From [Mycobacterium] zoologicum (lineage in GTDB: Bacteria; Actinomycetota; Actinomycetes; Mycobacteriales; Mycobacteriaceae), in contig NZ_CP083985.1 in assembly GCF_020172665.1 (NCBI RefSeq), positions 4,016,184 through 4,080,183 on the forward strand: DNA of 64,000 bases. Reading direction: 5' to 3'. Positions within the stretch are counted from its first letter, which is position 1. Every line of letters starts with the position of its first letter. The notes below the pieces were generated by a model. The model was given only the letters and a program-made list of their open reading frames with translations, made no database searches and was not told the origin of the DNA. The position numbers were made by a program, and so were the translations under genes. This document shows, one piece after another, positions 18,886-27,130 of this stretch.

Positions 18886-20369
18886 CCTGGCGGCCGCGGA
18901 CCCTGCGCCGCAGGTTGGTGCTCGGGGTGTCGGCGGTGGTGACGGTGGTGTTCTTGGCGGTCGGCGTGGTCTCGGTGCTGAGCGTGCGCACGTTCGTGAC
19001 CGCCACCAGTGACGCCGACGTCTCCGAGTCGCTCAACGCATTCAGCCACTCCTACGCCAAATATCGCCAGGTCGACAGCGTCGTCGGCCGCACCGGCGGG
19101 TCGGACATCGGGCAGGCAATCCTCGGTTTCAGCGATCAGACACCGGGCAACGTGCTCGCGGTGCTGCGCGACGGCGAGGTGATCGCCTCGGCGGTGTTCA
19201 CCGTGGAGGATCCCTATCCCGCACCCCCCGACGTCATCGACGCGATCACCGCACACCATCGGCGCAACGGCACGCCGGAGACCATGCAGATGGGCAGCCT
19301 GGGTTCCTACCGGGTGGAGAGCCGCGTCGTCGATGCTCACGACACCCTGTTCATCGGTGGCTCGCTGCGACTGGCCGACCGCACTGTTGTTAGCCGAATG
19401 CGTTCTGCCGCAGAATTTTACGCGCTGGCACTGCTGCTCACCGCGGGATTGACGATAACGGTGGTCAGTTACGCCTTGCGCCCGCTGCGCCGAGTCGCGA
19501 CCACCGCCGCCGCGGTGGCCGCGATGCCGCTCACCGACACCGACGAGCGCATCACCGTCCGGGTGGCCCCCGAGGACGTCGACCCCGAAAACGAGGTCGG
19601 TATTGTCGCCGGCGCACTGAATCGCCTGCTGGACAACGTCGACAGCGCCCTGGCCTATCGCAGTGCCGCCGACCGGCGGATGCGGCAGTTCATCACCGAC
19701 GCCAGCCATGAGCTGCGCACCCCGCTCGCGGCCATCCGCGGGTATGCCGAACTGACCCGCCAGGACGCCTCGACGCTGCCTCCGACCACCGAGTACGCGC
19801 TGGCCCGCATCGAATCCGAGGCGCAGCGGATGGCGTCACTGGTCGAGGAGCTGCTGCTGCTGTCGCGGCTCGGCGAAGGCCAGGATCTGCACATCGAACG
19901 CGTCGACCTGTCCGAGCTGGCGCTGGACGCCGTCAACGACGCCGCGGCCGCGGCGCCGGGCCACCACTGGGTCAAGCAGCTGCCCGAGGCCCCGGTGTGG
20001 GTGCGCGGCGACCGCGCCCGGCTGCACCAAGTGCTGACCAACCTGCTCAAGAACGCCTGGGTGCACACCCCGCCCGGGGTGACCGTCACGACCGCCCTGA
20101 CCGTGGACCGCTCGCCGGTGGGCGGACCGGTCGCGGAGCTGACGGTGGCCAACGACGGGCCCGGCATCGACCCGGAGATGGTGCCGCACCTGTTCGAGCG
20201 GTTCGTCCGCGCCGACAAGGCCCGCTCCAGCGAGCTGGGCAGCACCGGGCTGGGGCTGGCGATCGTCGCCTCGATCGTCGGCGCGCACAGCGGGAGCGTG
20301 GGGGTGGAGTCCCGCGACGGGCGGACCGTGTTCCGGGTGCGGCTGCCGGTGGCGGCGCCGCAGTCCTAG
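18882..20369 (+). CDS. Sensor histidine kinase, partner of the upstream regulator
   Basis: The protein has 495 residues from the coupled GTG. A membrane helix spans about residues 12-34, a sensor region follows outside the membrane, and a second helix lies near 180-200 (ALALLLTAGLTITVVSYAL), then a HAMP domain. The H box is DASHELRTPLAAIRGYAEL with the phosphorylated His, the N box is TNLLKNAW, and the G boxes are NDGPGIDPEM and GLGLAIVASIV. The extracytoplasmic domain has no recognised ligand motif, so the stimulus is unknown. The stop overlaps the convergent secreted-protein gene within CTAG. Confidence 0.93.
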   Translation: MTWRPRTLRRRLVLGVSAVVTVVFLAVGVVSVLSVRTFVTATSDADVSESLNAFSHSYAKYRQVDSVVGRTGGSDIGQAILGFSDQTPGNVLAVLRDGEVIASAVFTVEDPYPAPPDVIDAITAHHRRNGTPETMQMGSLGSYRVESRVVDAHDTLFIGGSLRLADRTVVSRMRSAAEFYALALLLTAGLTITVVSYALRPLRRVATTAAAVAAMPLTDTDERITVRVAPEDVDPENEVGIVAGALNRLLDNVDSALAYRSAADRRMRQFITDASHELRTPLAAIRGYAELTRQDASTLPPTTEYALARIESEAQRMASLVEELLLLSRLGEGQDLHIERVDLSELALDAVNDAAAAAPGHHWVKQLPEAPVWVRGDRARLHQVLTNLLKNAWVHTPPGVTVTTALTVDRSPVGGPVAELTVANDGPGIDPEMVPHLFERFVRADKARSSELGSTGLGLAIVASIVGAHSGSVGVESRDGRTVFRVRLPVAAPQS

Positions 20370-20944
20370 AAGGTGTGACTGCCCTCCGGAGACAGTACGA
20401 AGCCGGTGGTCCATGCCGGCGCACCGGTGGCGTCGACGGTGCAGCTCACGCTGTCCGCGGTGAGCACTCCGCAGGTGACCGTCGTCCCGGTGCCCTGCGC
20501 CGTCAGCTTCTTGCCGGCCGGCAGCAGGTGGTAGGAGGCGGGGTCGACATGGTCGACCTCCTCGGTGCTGCGGTGTTCGTAGCTGCGATAAGTCTCGAAC
20601 TTGTCCAGGTCGCCGTCACCGAAGGTCGACTGCGCCGGGTCGGCGACATAGGCGCCTTTGGCGTTGGCGTAGTTGATATTCGAGTCGACCCCGGGAAGCT
20701 TCGCACCCCAGCAGGTGGCTTGGGAGGCACTTCCCCACCGGGTGACGGTCATGATCCGGCAGCGCACCCCGTCCGGTGTGACGAACTGCCAGCCGCCGGC
20801 ACCGTAGGTGGCGTAGGTGTAGTAAGCATCCGAATCCACCGGTTGCAGCGCCCGCAGGTCCGGGGCGGGATCGGCGGACGCCGGGGCGGCACCCAGGGCC
20901 GCGGCGCCGAGTACCGCGATGATCAACGACTTCGTGGACGTCAT
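20366..20944 (-). CDS. Secreted hypothetical protein with signal peptide
   Basis: The start chosen (MTSTKSLIIAVLGAAALGAA) gives a classic signal peptide with cleavage after the ASA motif, leaving about 165 mature residues. A longer frame adds seven residues and spoils the signal. The mature part contains four Cys residues (for example VRCRIM, ATCWGAK, VTCGVL, VSCTVD) that can form two disulfides, and is rich in Tyr and Asp. It resembles small mycobacterial secreted hypotheticals of unknown function. It is convergent with the sensor kinase, sharing the overlapping stop. Confidence 0.8.
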   Translation of the reverse strand: MTSTKSLIIAVLGAAALGAAPASADPAPDLRALQPVDSDAYYTYATYGAGGWQFVTPDGVRCRIMTVTRWGSASQATCWGAKLPGVDSNINYANAKGAYVADPAQSTFGDGDLDKFETYRSYEHRSTEEVDHVDPASYHLLPAGKKLTAQGTGTTVTCGVLTADSVSCTVDATGAPAWTTGFVLSPEGSHTF

Positions 20945-21029
20945 CAGCCCAGTATGGCGGGCCACCCTGCGCCCGCTCGTCGGCGAATAGGCTCATCACC
21001 CCGCCCTCGCCATTGCGATTTTTTCGATT

Positions 21030-21566
21030 ATGGCTACCCTGGAGAGCATGGTCGCCACCCCGAAGAAGCTGTCGAGGAAGAGGACGGTCCTTCCTCCGGC
21101 GGACCTGCGGGAGCTGTCGGACCTCTCGAAGTTCCTGGACCAACACACCGAGCCCGCAGCACTACTGGGACCCGACGGTGAGCAGATCCCGCTGCCTATC
21201 GAGGTCTACGACGTACTGGTCCGTGTCGTCACCGCCATGGGCAGGCAACAGGCGGTCACCCTTGCCCCCATCGAGCAGCGCCTGACAACCCAGGAGGCCG
21301 CCGACCTGCTCGGCATCAGCCGACCCACCCTGATCAAGCTCATCGACAAGGAAGAGCTGCCCTGCGAGAAGCCGAGTGGGAGCCGTCACCGGCGAGTGCT
21401 GCTCAGCGATGTGCTCGATTACCAGATCCGCCGCGGCGCGAAGCGAGATGAGTTGTTGGCCAAGCTCGTTCACGACGCCGAGGACGACGGGCTCTACGAC
21501 ATCCCCGCCGAGCGCTACCAAGACGCCATCCGGCGAGCACGAGCGGAACGCCGCACAGAGTCCTGA
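21030..21566 (+). CDS. Excisionase-type HTH antitoxin
   Basis: This 178-residue protein has a central excisionase/MerR-like helix-turn-helix (TTQEAADLLGISRPTLIKLI) with the wing GSRHRRVLLSDVLDY. A C-terminal charged region probably binds the partner. The stop overlaps the PIN-domain gene start (TGATG), the usual layout of a type II toxin-antitoxin operon with the antitoxin first. An alternative ATG lies at 21048, but GGAGAG is only a few bases from it. The AT-rich stretch GATTTTTTCGATTATGG just upstream probably contains the promoter. The gene lies at the border of the IS-rich accessory region. Confidence 0.85.
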   Translation: MATLESMVATPKKLSRKRTVLPPADLRELSDLSKFLDQHTEPAALLGPDGEQIPLPIEVYDVLVRVVTAMGRQQAVTLAPIEQRLTTQEAADLLGISRPTLIKLIDKEELPCEKPSGSRHRRVLLSDVLDYQIRRGAKRDELLAKLVHDAEDDGLYDIPAERYQDAIRRARAERRTES

Positions 21567-22138
21567 TGTCCGGCTTCCGGGTAGTGCTGGACACCTGTGT
21601 CCTGGTCCCCATCGTCAAAGCGGACCTGCTGCTCACACTCGCGGGACGCCAAGCATTCCATCCGCTTTGGAGCAACGCCATCTTGGGCGAGTTGTCGCGA
21701 GCTATCGTGATCGCCAACCCGGCAATGACTGAGGAGCGTGCCACCGCACGCATCGCGGACATGAACGCCGCGTTCGAGGACGCCTTGATCGAGGGTTGGG
21801 AACCCATCGAGGACTGCGTCTCAGGGATGCCCGACTTCGACGATCGTCATGTGGTTGCCGCCGCAGTCCGCGGCAACGCAGCAGCAATCGTCACCGACAA
21901 CACCAAGCACTTCCCCGACGAGGCTCTTCGCGCATGGGGACTGCACGCCGTCAGCTCCGACGACTTCCTACTCGATTTACTCGATCTGAACCCGAGCGGA
22001 ATGCTGGGTTGCCTTATCGAAATGTCCGGCAGGCGAAGGAATCCGCCGATAACAGTCGATGACCTCATTGCCGCGTTGGGGCGCGCAACGGTACCGAAAT
22101 TCGCCCGCGAACTGCGCTCAATCCTCGACGACTCGTAA
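21566..22138 (+). CDS. PIN-domain toxin
   Basis: This 190-residue protein begins VVLDTCVLVP, whose Asp is the first PIN acidic residue, followed by a Glu in ILGELSRAI and acidic residues in PDFDDRHV and IVTDNTKHFP. Together these form the metal-binding nuclease site expected of an RNase toxin. A 50-residue C-terminal extension beyond the core PIN fold (NPSGMLGCLIEMSGRRR and onward) is typical of the larger PIN toxins paired with HTH antitoxins rather than of small VapC proteins. The cellular RNA target is unknown. Confidence 0.88.
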   Translation: MSGFRVVLDTCVLVPIVKADLLLTLAGRQAFHPLWSNAILGELSRAIVIANPAMTEERATARIADMNAAFEDALIEGWEPIEDCVSGMPDFDDRHVVAAAVRGNAAAIVTDNTKHFPDEALRAWGLHAVSSDDFLLDLLDLNPSGMLGCLIEMSGRRRNPPITVDDLIAALGRATVPKFARELRSILDDS

Positions 22139-22172
22139 CGCGAGCAACGCTCTCCATTGCGCGTGCCAAGAA

Positions 22173-22180
22173 CCATAACC
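22173..22180. repeat. Target-site duplication, left copy (CCATAACC)
   Basis: Eight bases repeated exactly on the other side of the ISL3-family element; eight is the family's usual duplication length. Confidence 0.9.
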
Positions 22181-23631
22181 GGCTCTTCCCGATCGGGAGT
22201 GCGTGGGCGGGTGCGGTGCTGACGGGGTGAGGCTGGGGATGTAGGCGGGCCCTGGGTGTGAAGATGAGAGCTCCTACACACACATCTCACGACCACAGGA
22301 CCCAATGTCTGAGCCTACGTGCCTTGTTGCCGACACCATCTGCCGAACCGTCGAGTTGGGGGTGACGATCACCGGCGCGGCGATCGCCGACGAGCTGACC
22401 TGGATCGACTGCGGCCCGGTCGAACACGATCCGACCTGCCCGAAATGCGGTGGGACTGGGCGTCTGCGTGATCACGTCGAGCGGGTCCTGACCGATCTGC
22501 CGGTGGTGGGGCATCCGACGCGGCTGCGGGTGCGCGTGCCGCGCTTCACCTGCGGCAATGGGGACTGCACGGTGACGATCTTCAGGCAACGCATGGACCG
22601 GGTCGCGGTACCGAAGGCATCGACCACTCGCCGGTGTGCCCGCTGGATTCTGCAGCGGTTGGCCATCGACAAGATGTCGGTCTCGGCAGTCGCCAAAGCC
22701 CTCGGATTGGGCTGGGAGACGGTGAACACCGTGGCGGCCGAGCTGACCCGTGAGCTGGTCTTCGGCTCACCGGGCCACCTCGAGGGGGTGCGCTACCTGG
22801 GCGTCGATGAGCACAAGTGGAAGCACTGCCGCGGCCAGGGCGAGGCCGACTTCGTGACCGTGCTGGTCGATCTGACTCCTGTCATCGACGGCACCGGCCC
22901 GTCACGGCTACTGGACATGGTGCCCGGCCGATCAGCCGCAGTGCTCAAGGCGTGGATTGATAAGCAGGATGCGAACTTTCGCAGCCGGGTCAAGGTGGTG
23001 GCGATGGACGGGTTCGCCGGCTACCGCACCGCCACCGCTGATGCCCTACCTGCGGCCCGGGCGGTGATGGATCCGTTCCATGTCGTGCATCTGGCCGCCG
23101 ACAAGCTCACCGCCTGCCGCCAGCGCATCCAGCAGGACACCTGCGGGCATCGCGGCCGCACCGGTGATGCGCTCTACGGGATCCGCCGCATCCTGCTCAC
23201 CCGCACCGACCTGCTGACCGACAAGCAGAAGGCCAAGCTGAACAAGGCTCTCGTGGCCCATGATGCGCATGCGGCCGTGGAGGTCACTGCCTGCTACTAC
23301 CAGGACCTGATCGGCGCCTACGCCAACCCGGATCGACGGGCGGGCAAGCTGGCGATGTTCAAGTGCCTCAAACGAATCCGATCTGGACTACCGAAGGGGC
23401 TGGAGGAGTTGGCGCAGCTGGGCCGCAGCCTATGGAAACGCCGCCGCGAGATCCTGGCCTACTTCGATGTCGGTGTCTCCAACGGGCCCGTCGAAGCCAT
23501 CAACGGCCGCCTGGAACACCTACGCGGCATCGCCCTGGGATTCCGCAACCTCAACCACTACATCCTGCGGTCCCTGATCCACTCCGGCCAGCTTCAAGAC
23601 CGGATCAACGCACTCTGAATCGGGAAGAGCC
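22181..23631 (+). mobile_element. ISL3-family insertion sequence, intact, 1451 bp
   Basis: The ends are a perfect 13 bp inverted repeat, GGCTCTTCCCGAT and ATCGGGAAGAGCC, flanked immediately by the 8 bp direct repeat CCATAACC. One full-length transposase gene fills most of the element. Precise ends, an intact duplication and an uninterrupted gene indicate a relatively recent insertion, and the element may still be mobile. Confidence 0.93.
22305..23618 (+). CDS. ISL3-family transposase
   Basis: This 437-residue transposase has an N-terminal zinc-binding segment (CPKCGGTGRLRDH plus FTCGNGDC) and helix-turn-helix, then the DDE catalytic core. The first Asp lies in GVDEHKWK, the second in VAMDGFAGY, and the Glu in the GPVEAINGRLEHLRG segment near the C-terminus. 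Length and motifs match ISL3 transposases such as those of mycobacterial IS1096-type elements. No frameshift or stop interrupts it. Confidence 0.93.
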   Translation: MSEPTCLVADTICRTVELGVTITGAAIADELTWIDCGPVEHDPTCPKCGGTGRLRDHVERVLTDLPVVGHPTRLRVRVPRFTCGNGDCTVTIFRQRMDRVAVPKASTTRRCARWILQRLAIDKMSVSAVAKALGLGWETVNTVAAELTRELVFGSPGHLEGVRYLGVDEHKWKHCRGQGEADFVTVLVDLTPVIDGTGPSRLLDMVPGRSAAVLKAWIDKQDANFRSRVKVVAMDGFAGYRTATADALPAARAVMDPFHVVHLAADKLTACRQRIQQDTCGHRGRTGDALYGIRRILLTRTDLLTDKQKAKLNKALVAHDAHAAVEVTACYYQDLIGAYANPDRRAGKLAMFKCLKRIRSGLPKGLEELAQLGRSLWKRRREILAYFDVGVSNGPVEAINGRLEHLRGIALGFRNLNHYILRSLIHSGQLQDRINAL

Positions 23632-23639
23632 CCATAACC
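23632..23639. repeat. Target-site duplication, right copy (CCATAACC)
   Basis: Exact repeat of the eight bases before the element. About 115 bp without a recognisable gene follow before the next element. Confidence 0.9.
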
Positions 23640-23754
23640 TGATGCGGTTCGGGGGGATGGAGGTTCGTTGCCCGGTGGCGCCCTGCGAACTGGATACCCA
23701 GCGTCCCCAGGAACGGACATGCTATGAACAGACCGACTTTCTCAACGCCCGAAA

Positions 23755-25394
23755 CCCGACTTTTATCAAATTAGTGCGCACCGCTTGAGCGGATTGTGGC
23801 CAGTGCGGTGGCAAGGTCGGCGGGTATGGGGTCGGCGGCGGCGAGTGTTTGGTCGCCGACGGCGATGGTGACGGTGCGGTAGCGGCGTGCGGTGCGCACG
23901 AATCGCTTGATACTCCAGCCGGTTTGGGTCTCGATGTAGTGGCTGATGGCCATCGCGGCGAACACGATCGTCAGGTGCGCGTCGATGGATTCTCGGGTCC
24001 GGTGGTAGATCGGGCGGGCGGCCAGGTCGTGTTTGGACATCCGAAACGCCTTCTCGATGCGCCAGAGTCGGTGGTAGGCCTCGATGATGAAGGTGGCGGG
24101 CTTGCTGGTCAGGTTGGTCGTGTAGCCCTTCCATCCGGCCAACGCTCGGGTCTTGGCCTCCAGACTGCGGTTCACCGATTTCGTGGCGCCGGTCAGTTGG
24201 ATGTAACGGTTGCGTTTGACTGGGGCTTTGCCGTCGACAGCGCACTGGGCCTTGGCGACCTGCTCGTCAATGCCGCGCAGCGTGCGCCGGGCCCGATCGG
24301 CGCGGTATTGGTAGTGGATCATCCGATCCGGGACTCCCCGGGTTTTCTCCGAGATGCTCGACGGCCACGGCTGGGTGAGGATCAGCCCATCTGGAATCTC
24401 CTGCCCGGGACGCTTTTTCAACCATTCAGACACCACAGACGGCAGCTGTGGTATCCGGGAGCCAAGCACATAGGTCAGCCCGGCGGCCTGCAATGCGACC
24501 TGGTTGGCCTCGGAGATCATCCCGGCATCGGCGACCACGGTGACATCGGACAGTTGATGGGCGGTCTTGAAGGCGGTGATGACCGGCAGCATCGTCGCGG
24601 CCTCGGCCTTGTTGCCCTCAAAGGCCTGCACCATCAGTGGCATCCCGAAAGCGTCGGTGAGCAGCCCGAGCGTGATTTGAGGCTCCAACCGCCGTTCCTT
24701 GGAAAAGCCCGGCTCGCGAAATCCGTCGCCGGCGTCAGTCTCGAAATACAGGGTTGAGACGTCGAACAACACGAGGCTGGTGGGGCCAAGTTGCGCATGG
24801 GCGGCACACGCACTCGAAATACCCTGCCGGAAACCGGGTTTAGCGAACTCCGGAAGCCGACGATTCAACGTCGGGTAGGTCACCGGGGTGATTCCGGCTT
24901 CCTCGATGACCCGCAGCGAGTCGGCTTTGCTGGTCGGTTCGATGATCCGGGCTGCCACCAACTGGCGGAACACCTCATCGCCACCGGCCGCCTCGTCGAA
25001 ACCGAGCGCGTCATAGACGCTGCACAGCGCACCCCACAGGTGCGCGGCCCGAGAGGAGGTGATCGGCAACGGCTCAGCATCGACCGGGGTGTCCAGTCCG
25101 AGATCAAGTTGGTCTTGGCCTGCAGCGATCTTCTGCGCCCCGGCCGCCTTCAGTGCTGCGACACCGACCGCATCATGGGCCGATCCCAGGTGCTCGATCT
25201 TGCGGGCACCGCCTCGAGACGACCACACGATCTGCACCGCGGTGGCCCCCGAGGCGGTCTTCACGGTGCGGATATAGGCCATCCGGGCAGCCTACGACCC
25301 AAAATTAGTGCGCAAATTTCGCTTCACCACCGACCAACACCGCAGCTCACAGCTCTACGGGGTCACGAACCTCCGGTTGGTGATAAAAGTCAGG
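23755..25394 (-). mobile_element. IS1634-like insertion sequence
   Basis: A transposase gene is bracketed by a 14 bp inverted repeat with one mismatch: CCCGACTTTTATCA on the left and TGATAAAAGTCAGG on the right. These are the most likely ends. A 13 bp motif, AAATTAGTGCGCA, also occurs in direct orientation near both ends (23768 and 25302). No short flanking duplication is visible. The right end abuts an IS481 remnant, so flanks may have been lost. Confidence 0.7.
23771..25282 (-). CDS. IS1634-family (IS4 superfamily) transposase
   Basis: This 503-residue protein begins MAYIRTVKTASGATAVQIVW, as IS1634-type transposases do. The DDE acidic residues are seen in LVLFDVSTLYFE, in TVVADAGMISEAN, and in the C-terminal YHRLWRIEKAFRMSKHDL, which is the YREK-like signature with the catalytic Glu. 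The frame is complete and the stop lies 16 bp from the proposed left end. It reads toward the ISL3 element. Confidence 0.88.
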   Translation of the reverse strand: MAYIRTVKTASGATAVQIVWSSRGGARKIEHLGSAHDAVGVAALKAAGAQKIAAGQDQLDLGLDTPVDAEPLPITSSRAAHLWGALCSVYDALGFDEAAGGDEVFRQLVAARIIEPTSKADSLRVIEEAGITPVTYPTLNRRLPEFAKPGFRQGISSACAAHAQLGPTSLVLFDVSTLYFETDAGDGFREPGFSKERRLEPQITLGLLTDAFGMPLMVQAFEGNKAEAATMLPVITAFKTAHQLSDVTVVADAGMISEANQVALQAAGLTYVLGSRIPQLPSVVSEWLKKRPGQEIPDGLILTQPWPSSISEKTRGVPDRMIHYQYRADRARRTLRGIDEQVAKAQCAVDGKAPVKRNRYIQLTGATKSVNRSLEAKTRALAGWKGYTTNLTSKPATFIIEAYHRLWRIEKAFRMSKHDLAARPIYHRTRESIDAHLTIVFAAMAISHYIETQTGWSIKRFVRTARRYRTVTIAVGDQTLAAADPIPADLATALATIRSSGAH

Positions 25395-25472
25395 TCTATG
25401 ACACCACCACGGACGGGCATGCGTCCTGGCCGTGGGCGGCGCCGAGGGCGAGCAGGTGACGGTGAAAGCGCC

Positions 25473-25607
25473 AACAAATCGCCACCACCACCGGGGCATC
25501 GTCTGCCGCGAGACACCCGCCTTCTCGGCGGCCTGCGTCACCGCAAGCCCGTCGGCGATCACCAACACCGCTTGATACCGCTGCTCAGCCACGCTCAACT
25601 CCCTCAT
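25473..25607 (-). pseudogene. IS481-family transposase, N-terminal fragment
   Basis: The frame begins MRELSVAEQRYQAVL and contains the helix-turn-helix AAEKAGVSRQTMPRW, the usual start of IS481 transposases. After about 45 residues it no longer resembles the family and there is no integrase core. It is a truncated relic. Confidence 0.75.
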
Positions 25608-25616
25608 GAAGGGAGT

Positions 25617-25702
25617 GTCAAGGATCAACCGAAGCAACTGTCAAGCATCAGCCGAAACACCGTCAAGCATCAACCGACACCGAAATGTCAAGCATCAACC
25701 GA
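25617..25702. repeat. Four iteron-like copies of GTCAAGCATCAACCGA
   Basis: Copies begin at 25617, 25640, 25662 and 25687, each 16 bases with at most one or two changes, at 22-25 bp spacing (about two helical turns). They lie between the IS481 transposase start and the element's outer end, so they may be transposase-binding sites. Confidence 0.85.
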
Positions 25703-25718
25703 GGTCATACAGCGAAAA

Positions 25719-25794
25719 TGGAGCCACCTAGGAGAATCGAACTCCTGACCTATTCATTACGAGTGAATTGCTCTACCGACTGAGCTAAGGTGGC
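25719..25794 (-). tRNA. tRNA-Thr (anticodon CGT)
   Basis: The minus strand folds as a complete cloverleaf: acceptor GCCACCT/AGGTGGC, D arm GCTC/GAGC, anticodon stem ATTCA/TGAAT with loop CTCGTAA (anticodon CGT, reading ACG), and T arm AGGAG/CTCCT with TTCGATT. CCA is encoded. The 3' end faces the IS-rich region, a common integration hot spot. Confidence 0.97.
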
Positions 25795-25823
25795 GCGCCC
25801 GGCGCAAACCGGGCCGGATCAGT

Positions 25824-27047
25824 CTACAGGTCCGCCCGCAGCGCCTGCCCGATGGTGGCGACCATGGCCCCCACCGCGAAGCGCGGCTTGACATTGGTCG
25901 CCAGCGCCTCGCGGCATTCGAGCACCGCCTCGATGCAGCGCAACAGCCGATCCGGCGGGGCGTAGGCCGCCATCGAGGCCACCGCGTCGGCCATATCCGG
26001 ATGGTTGGGCCTGGCCGCGCCCGCCCCCGACGCCACCATCAGGGCGTCCCGGAAGTAAGTGGCCAGGTCGATCAGGGCCCGGTCCATGGCATCACGCGAT
26101 GCCCGGGTCTGCCGCGACTTCTGCCGGCGCTCCAGGCCCTTGATCACCCCGGCGGTGCCGCGCAGCGTCCCGGCGGTGCCCTTGCCGGTGCCGCCGGCGC
26201 CCAACGCGGTGCGCAGTTCCTCGGTCTCGGCCTCGGCACGATCGGCCGTCAGCTCGCGGGCCTCGGACTCCGCGGCGGCCACCAGCTCGTCGGCGGCGGT
26301 GAAGGCCCGCGCCGGGGTGGCCGCGTCACGCGCGAGCGCCAGCGCCCGCTGGCGGCGTTGGCGAGCGTCGGCGTCGGTGGCCAACCGCCGGGCCCGCCCC
26401 ACATGCCCGCCGCTGATCGCGGCCGCCCAGTCGGCGGTCTCGGCGTCCAGACCGTCGGTGTCGACCAGCACCTGGGCGATGGCCCCCGGCGGCGGTGTCA
26501 CCAGAGCCACGTGCCGGCACCGGGACCGCAGCGTGATCGCGATGTCCTCCGGGTCCACCGAGGGGGCGCACAGCAGGAACACCGTCGACGGCGGAGGCTC
26601 CTCGACGACCTTGAGCAGAGCGTTGCCCGCACCCTCGGTGAGCCGGTCGGCATCCTCGACCACCACGATCTGCCAGCGGCCGGTCCCCGGTCGCCGCGAC
26701 GCCATCTGCACGATGGCACGCATCTCATCGACCCCGATGGACAGGCCGTCCGGCACCACCCGCCGCACGTCGGCGTGCGTGCCGGCCATCGCCGTGGTGC
26801 AGGCCCGGCACCACCCGCAGCCGGGTCCGCCGTCGGCGTCGTCGGTGGTGCACTGCAGCGCCGCGGCAAAACACAGCGCCGCGATGGATCGGCCCGAGCC
26901 GGGCGGGCCGGTGATCAGCCAGGCGTGTGACATACCGCCGGCGGTCATGCCGCTGTGAGCTGAATCATGCCGGGACGCACGGGCGGCGGCCAACAGTTCC
27001 GCTTCTACCGCCTGTTGGCCCACCAATCGCGCGAAAACCCCGGTCAT
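25824..27047 (-). CDS. holB: DNA polymerase III delta' subunit (Rv3644c-like)
   Basis: The product is an AAA+ clamp-loader subunit of about 407 residues. The Walker A reads GPPGSGRS, with Arg where an ATP-binding loader has Lys, as expected of the non-hydrolysing delta' subunit. The zinc-binding set appears as CGWCRAC together with the upstream ALQC, and the SRC trans-acting finger is seen in LRSRCRH. VVEDADRLTEGAGNALLKVVEEPP matches the sensor region. Adjacent GTG (27050) and ATG (27047) codons could both start it. A Gly/Thr/Lys-rich linker around residues 285-320 is peculiar to mycobacterial homologues. It diverges from the adenylate cyclase gene. Confidence 0.92.
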   Translation of the reverse strand: MTGVFARLVGQQAVEAELLAAARASRHDSAHSGMTAGGMSHAWLITGPPGSGRSIAALCFAAALQCTTDDADGGPGCGWCRACTTAMAGTHADVRRVVPDGLSIGVDEMRAIVQMASRRPGTGRWQIVVVEDADRLTEGAGNALLKVVEEPPPSTVFLLCAPSVDPEDIAITLRSRCRHVALVTPPPGAIAQVLVDTDGLDAETADWAAAISGGHVGRARRLATDADARQRRQRALALARDAATPARAFTAADELVAAAESEARELTADRAEAETEELRTALGAGGTGKGTAGTLRGTAGVIKGLERRQKSRQTRASRDAMDRALIDLATYFRDALMVASGAGAARPNHPDMADAVASMAAYAPPDRLLRCIEAVLECREALATNVKPRFAVGAMVATIGQALRADL

Positions 27048-27118
27048 CACCGGCCACAGTAACCGGTGGCCCCGACATCACAGCGAATAAGGACTCCGGC
27101 TTTTGTCGGCCCGCCGGA

Positions 27119-27124
27119 TACGGT
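27119..27124 (+). promoter_or_regulatory. -10 element TACGGT for a leaderless transcript
   Basis: The TANNNT hexamer sits exactly at -12 to -7 relative to the cyclase GTG, which would make the GTG the first transcribed base. Confidence 0.55.
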
Positions 27125-27130
27125 GTTCAG

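Larger units (their letters stand above)
25395..25711 (-). mobile_element. Remnant of an IS481-family element (upstream end and transposase start)
   Basis: The minus strand shows an outer end TGTATGACCTCGG, four copies of a 16 bp motif, then the beginning of an IS481-type transposase, after which similarity is lost near the IS1634-like right end. The outer end stops eight bases short of the tRNA-Thr CCA. The distal part of the element is missing. Confidence 0.65.

Noticed and set aside
23640..23754. Gene remnant between the two IS elements
   Set aside because: Frames here are short, cross element borders and show no family similarity.
21000..25800. Integrated prophage or genomic island inserted by a tRNA integrase
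   Set aside because: No integrase, phage gene or tRNA-end duplication is visible; the region is explained by IS elements and a toxin-antitoxin pair.
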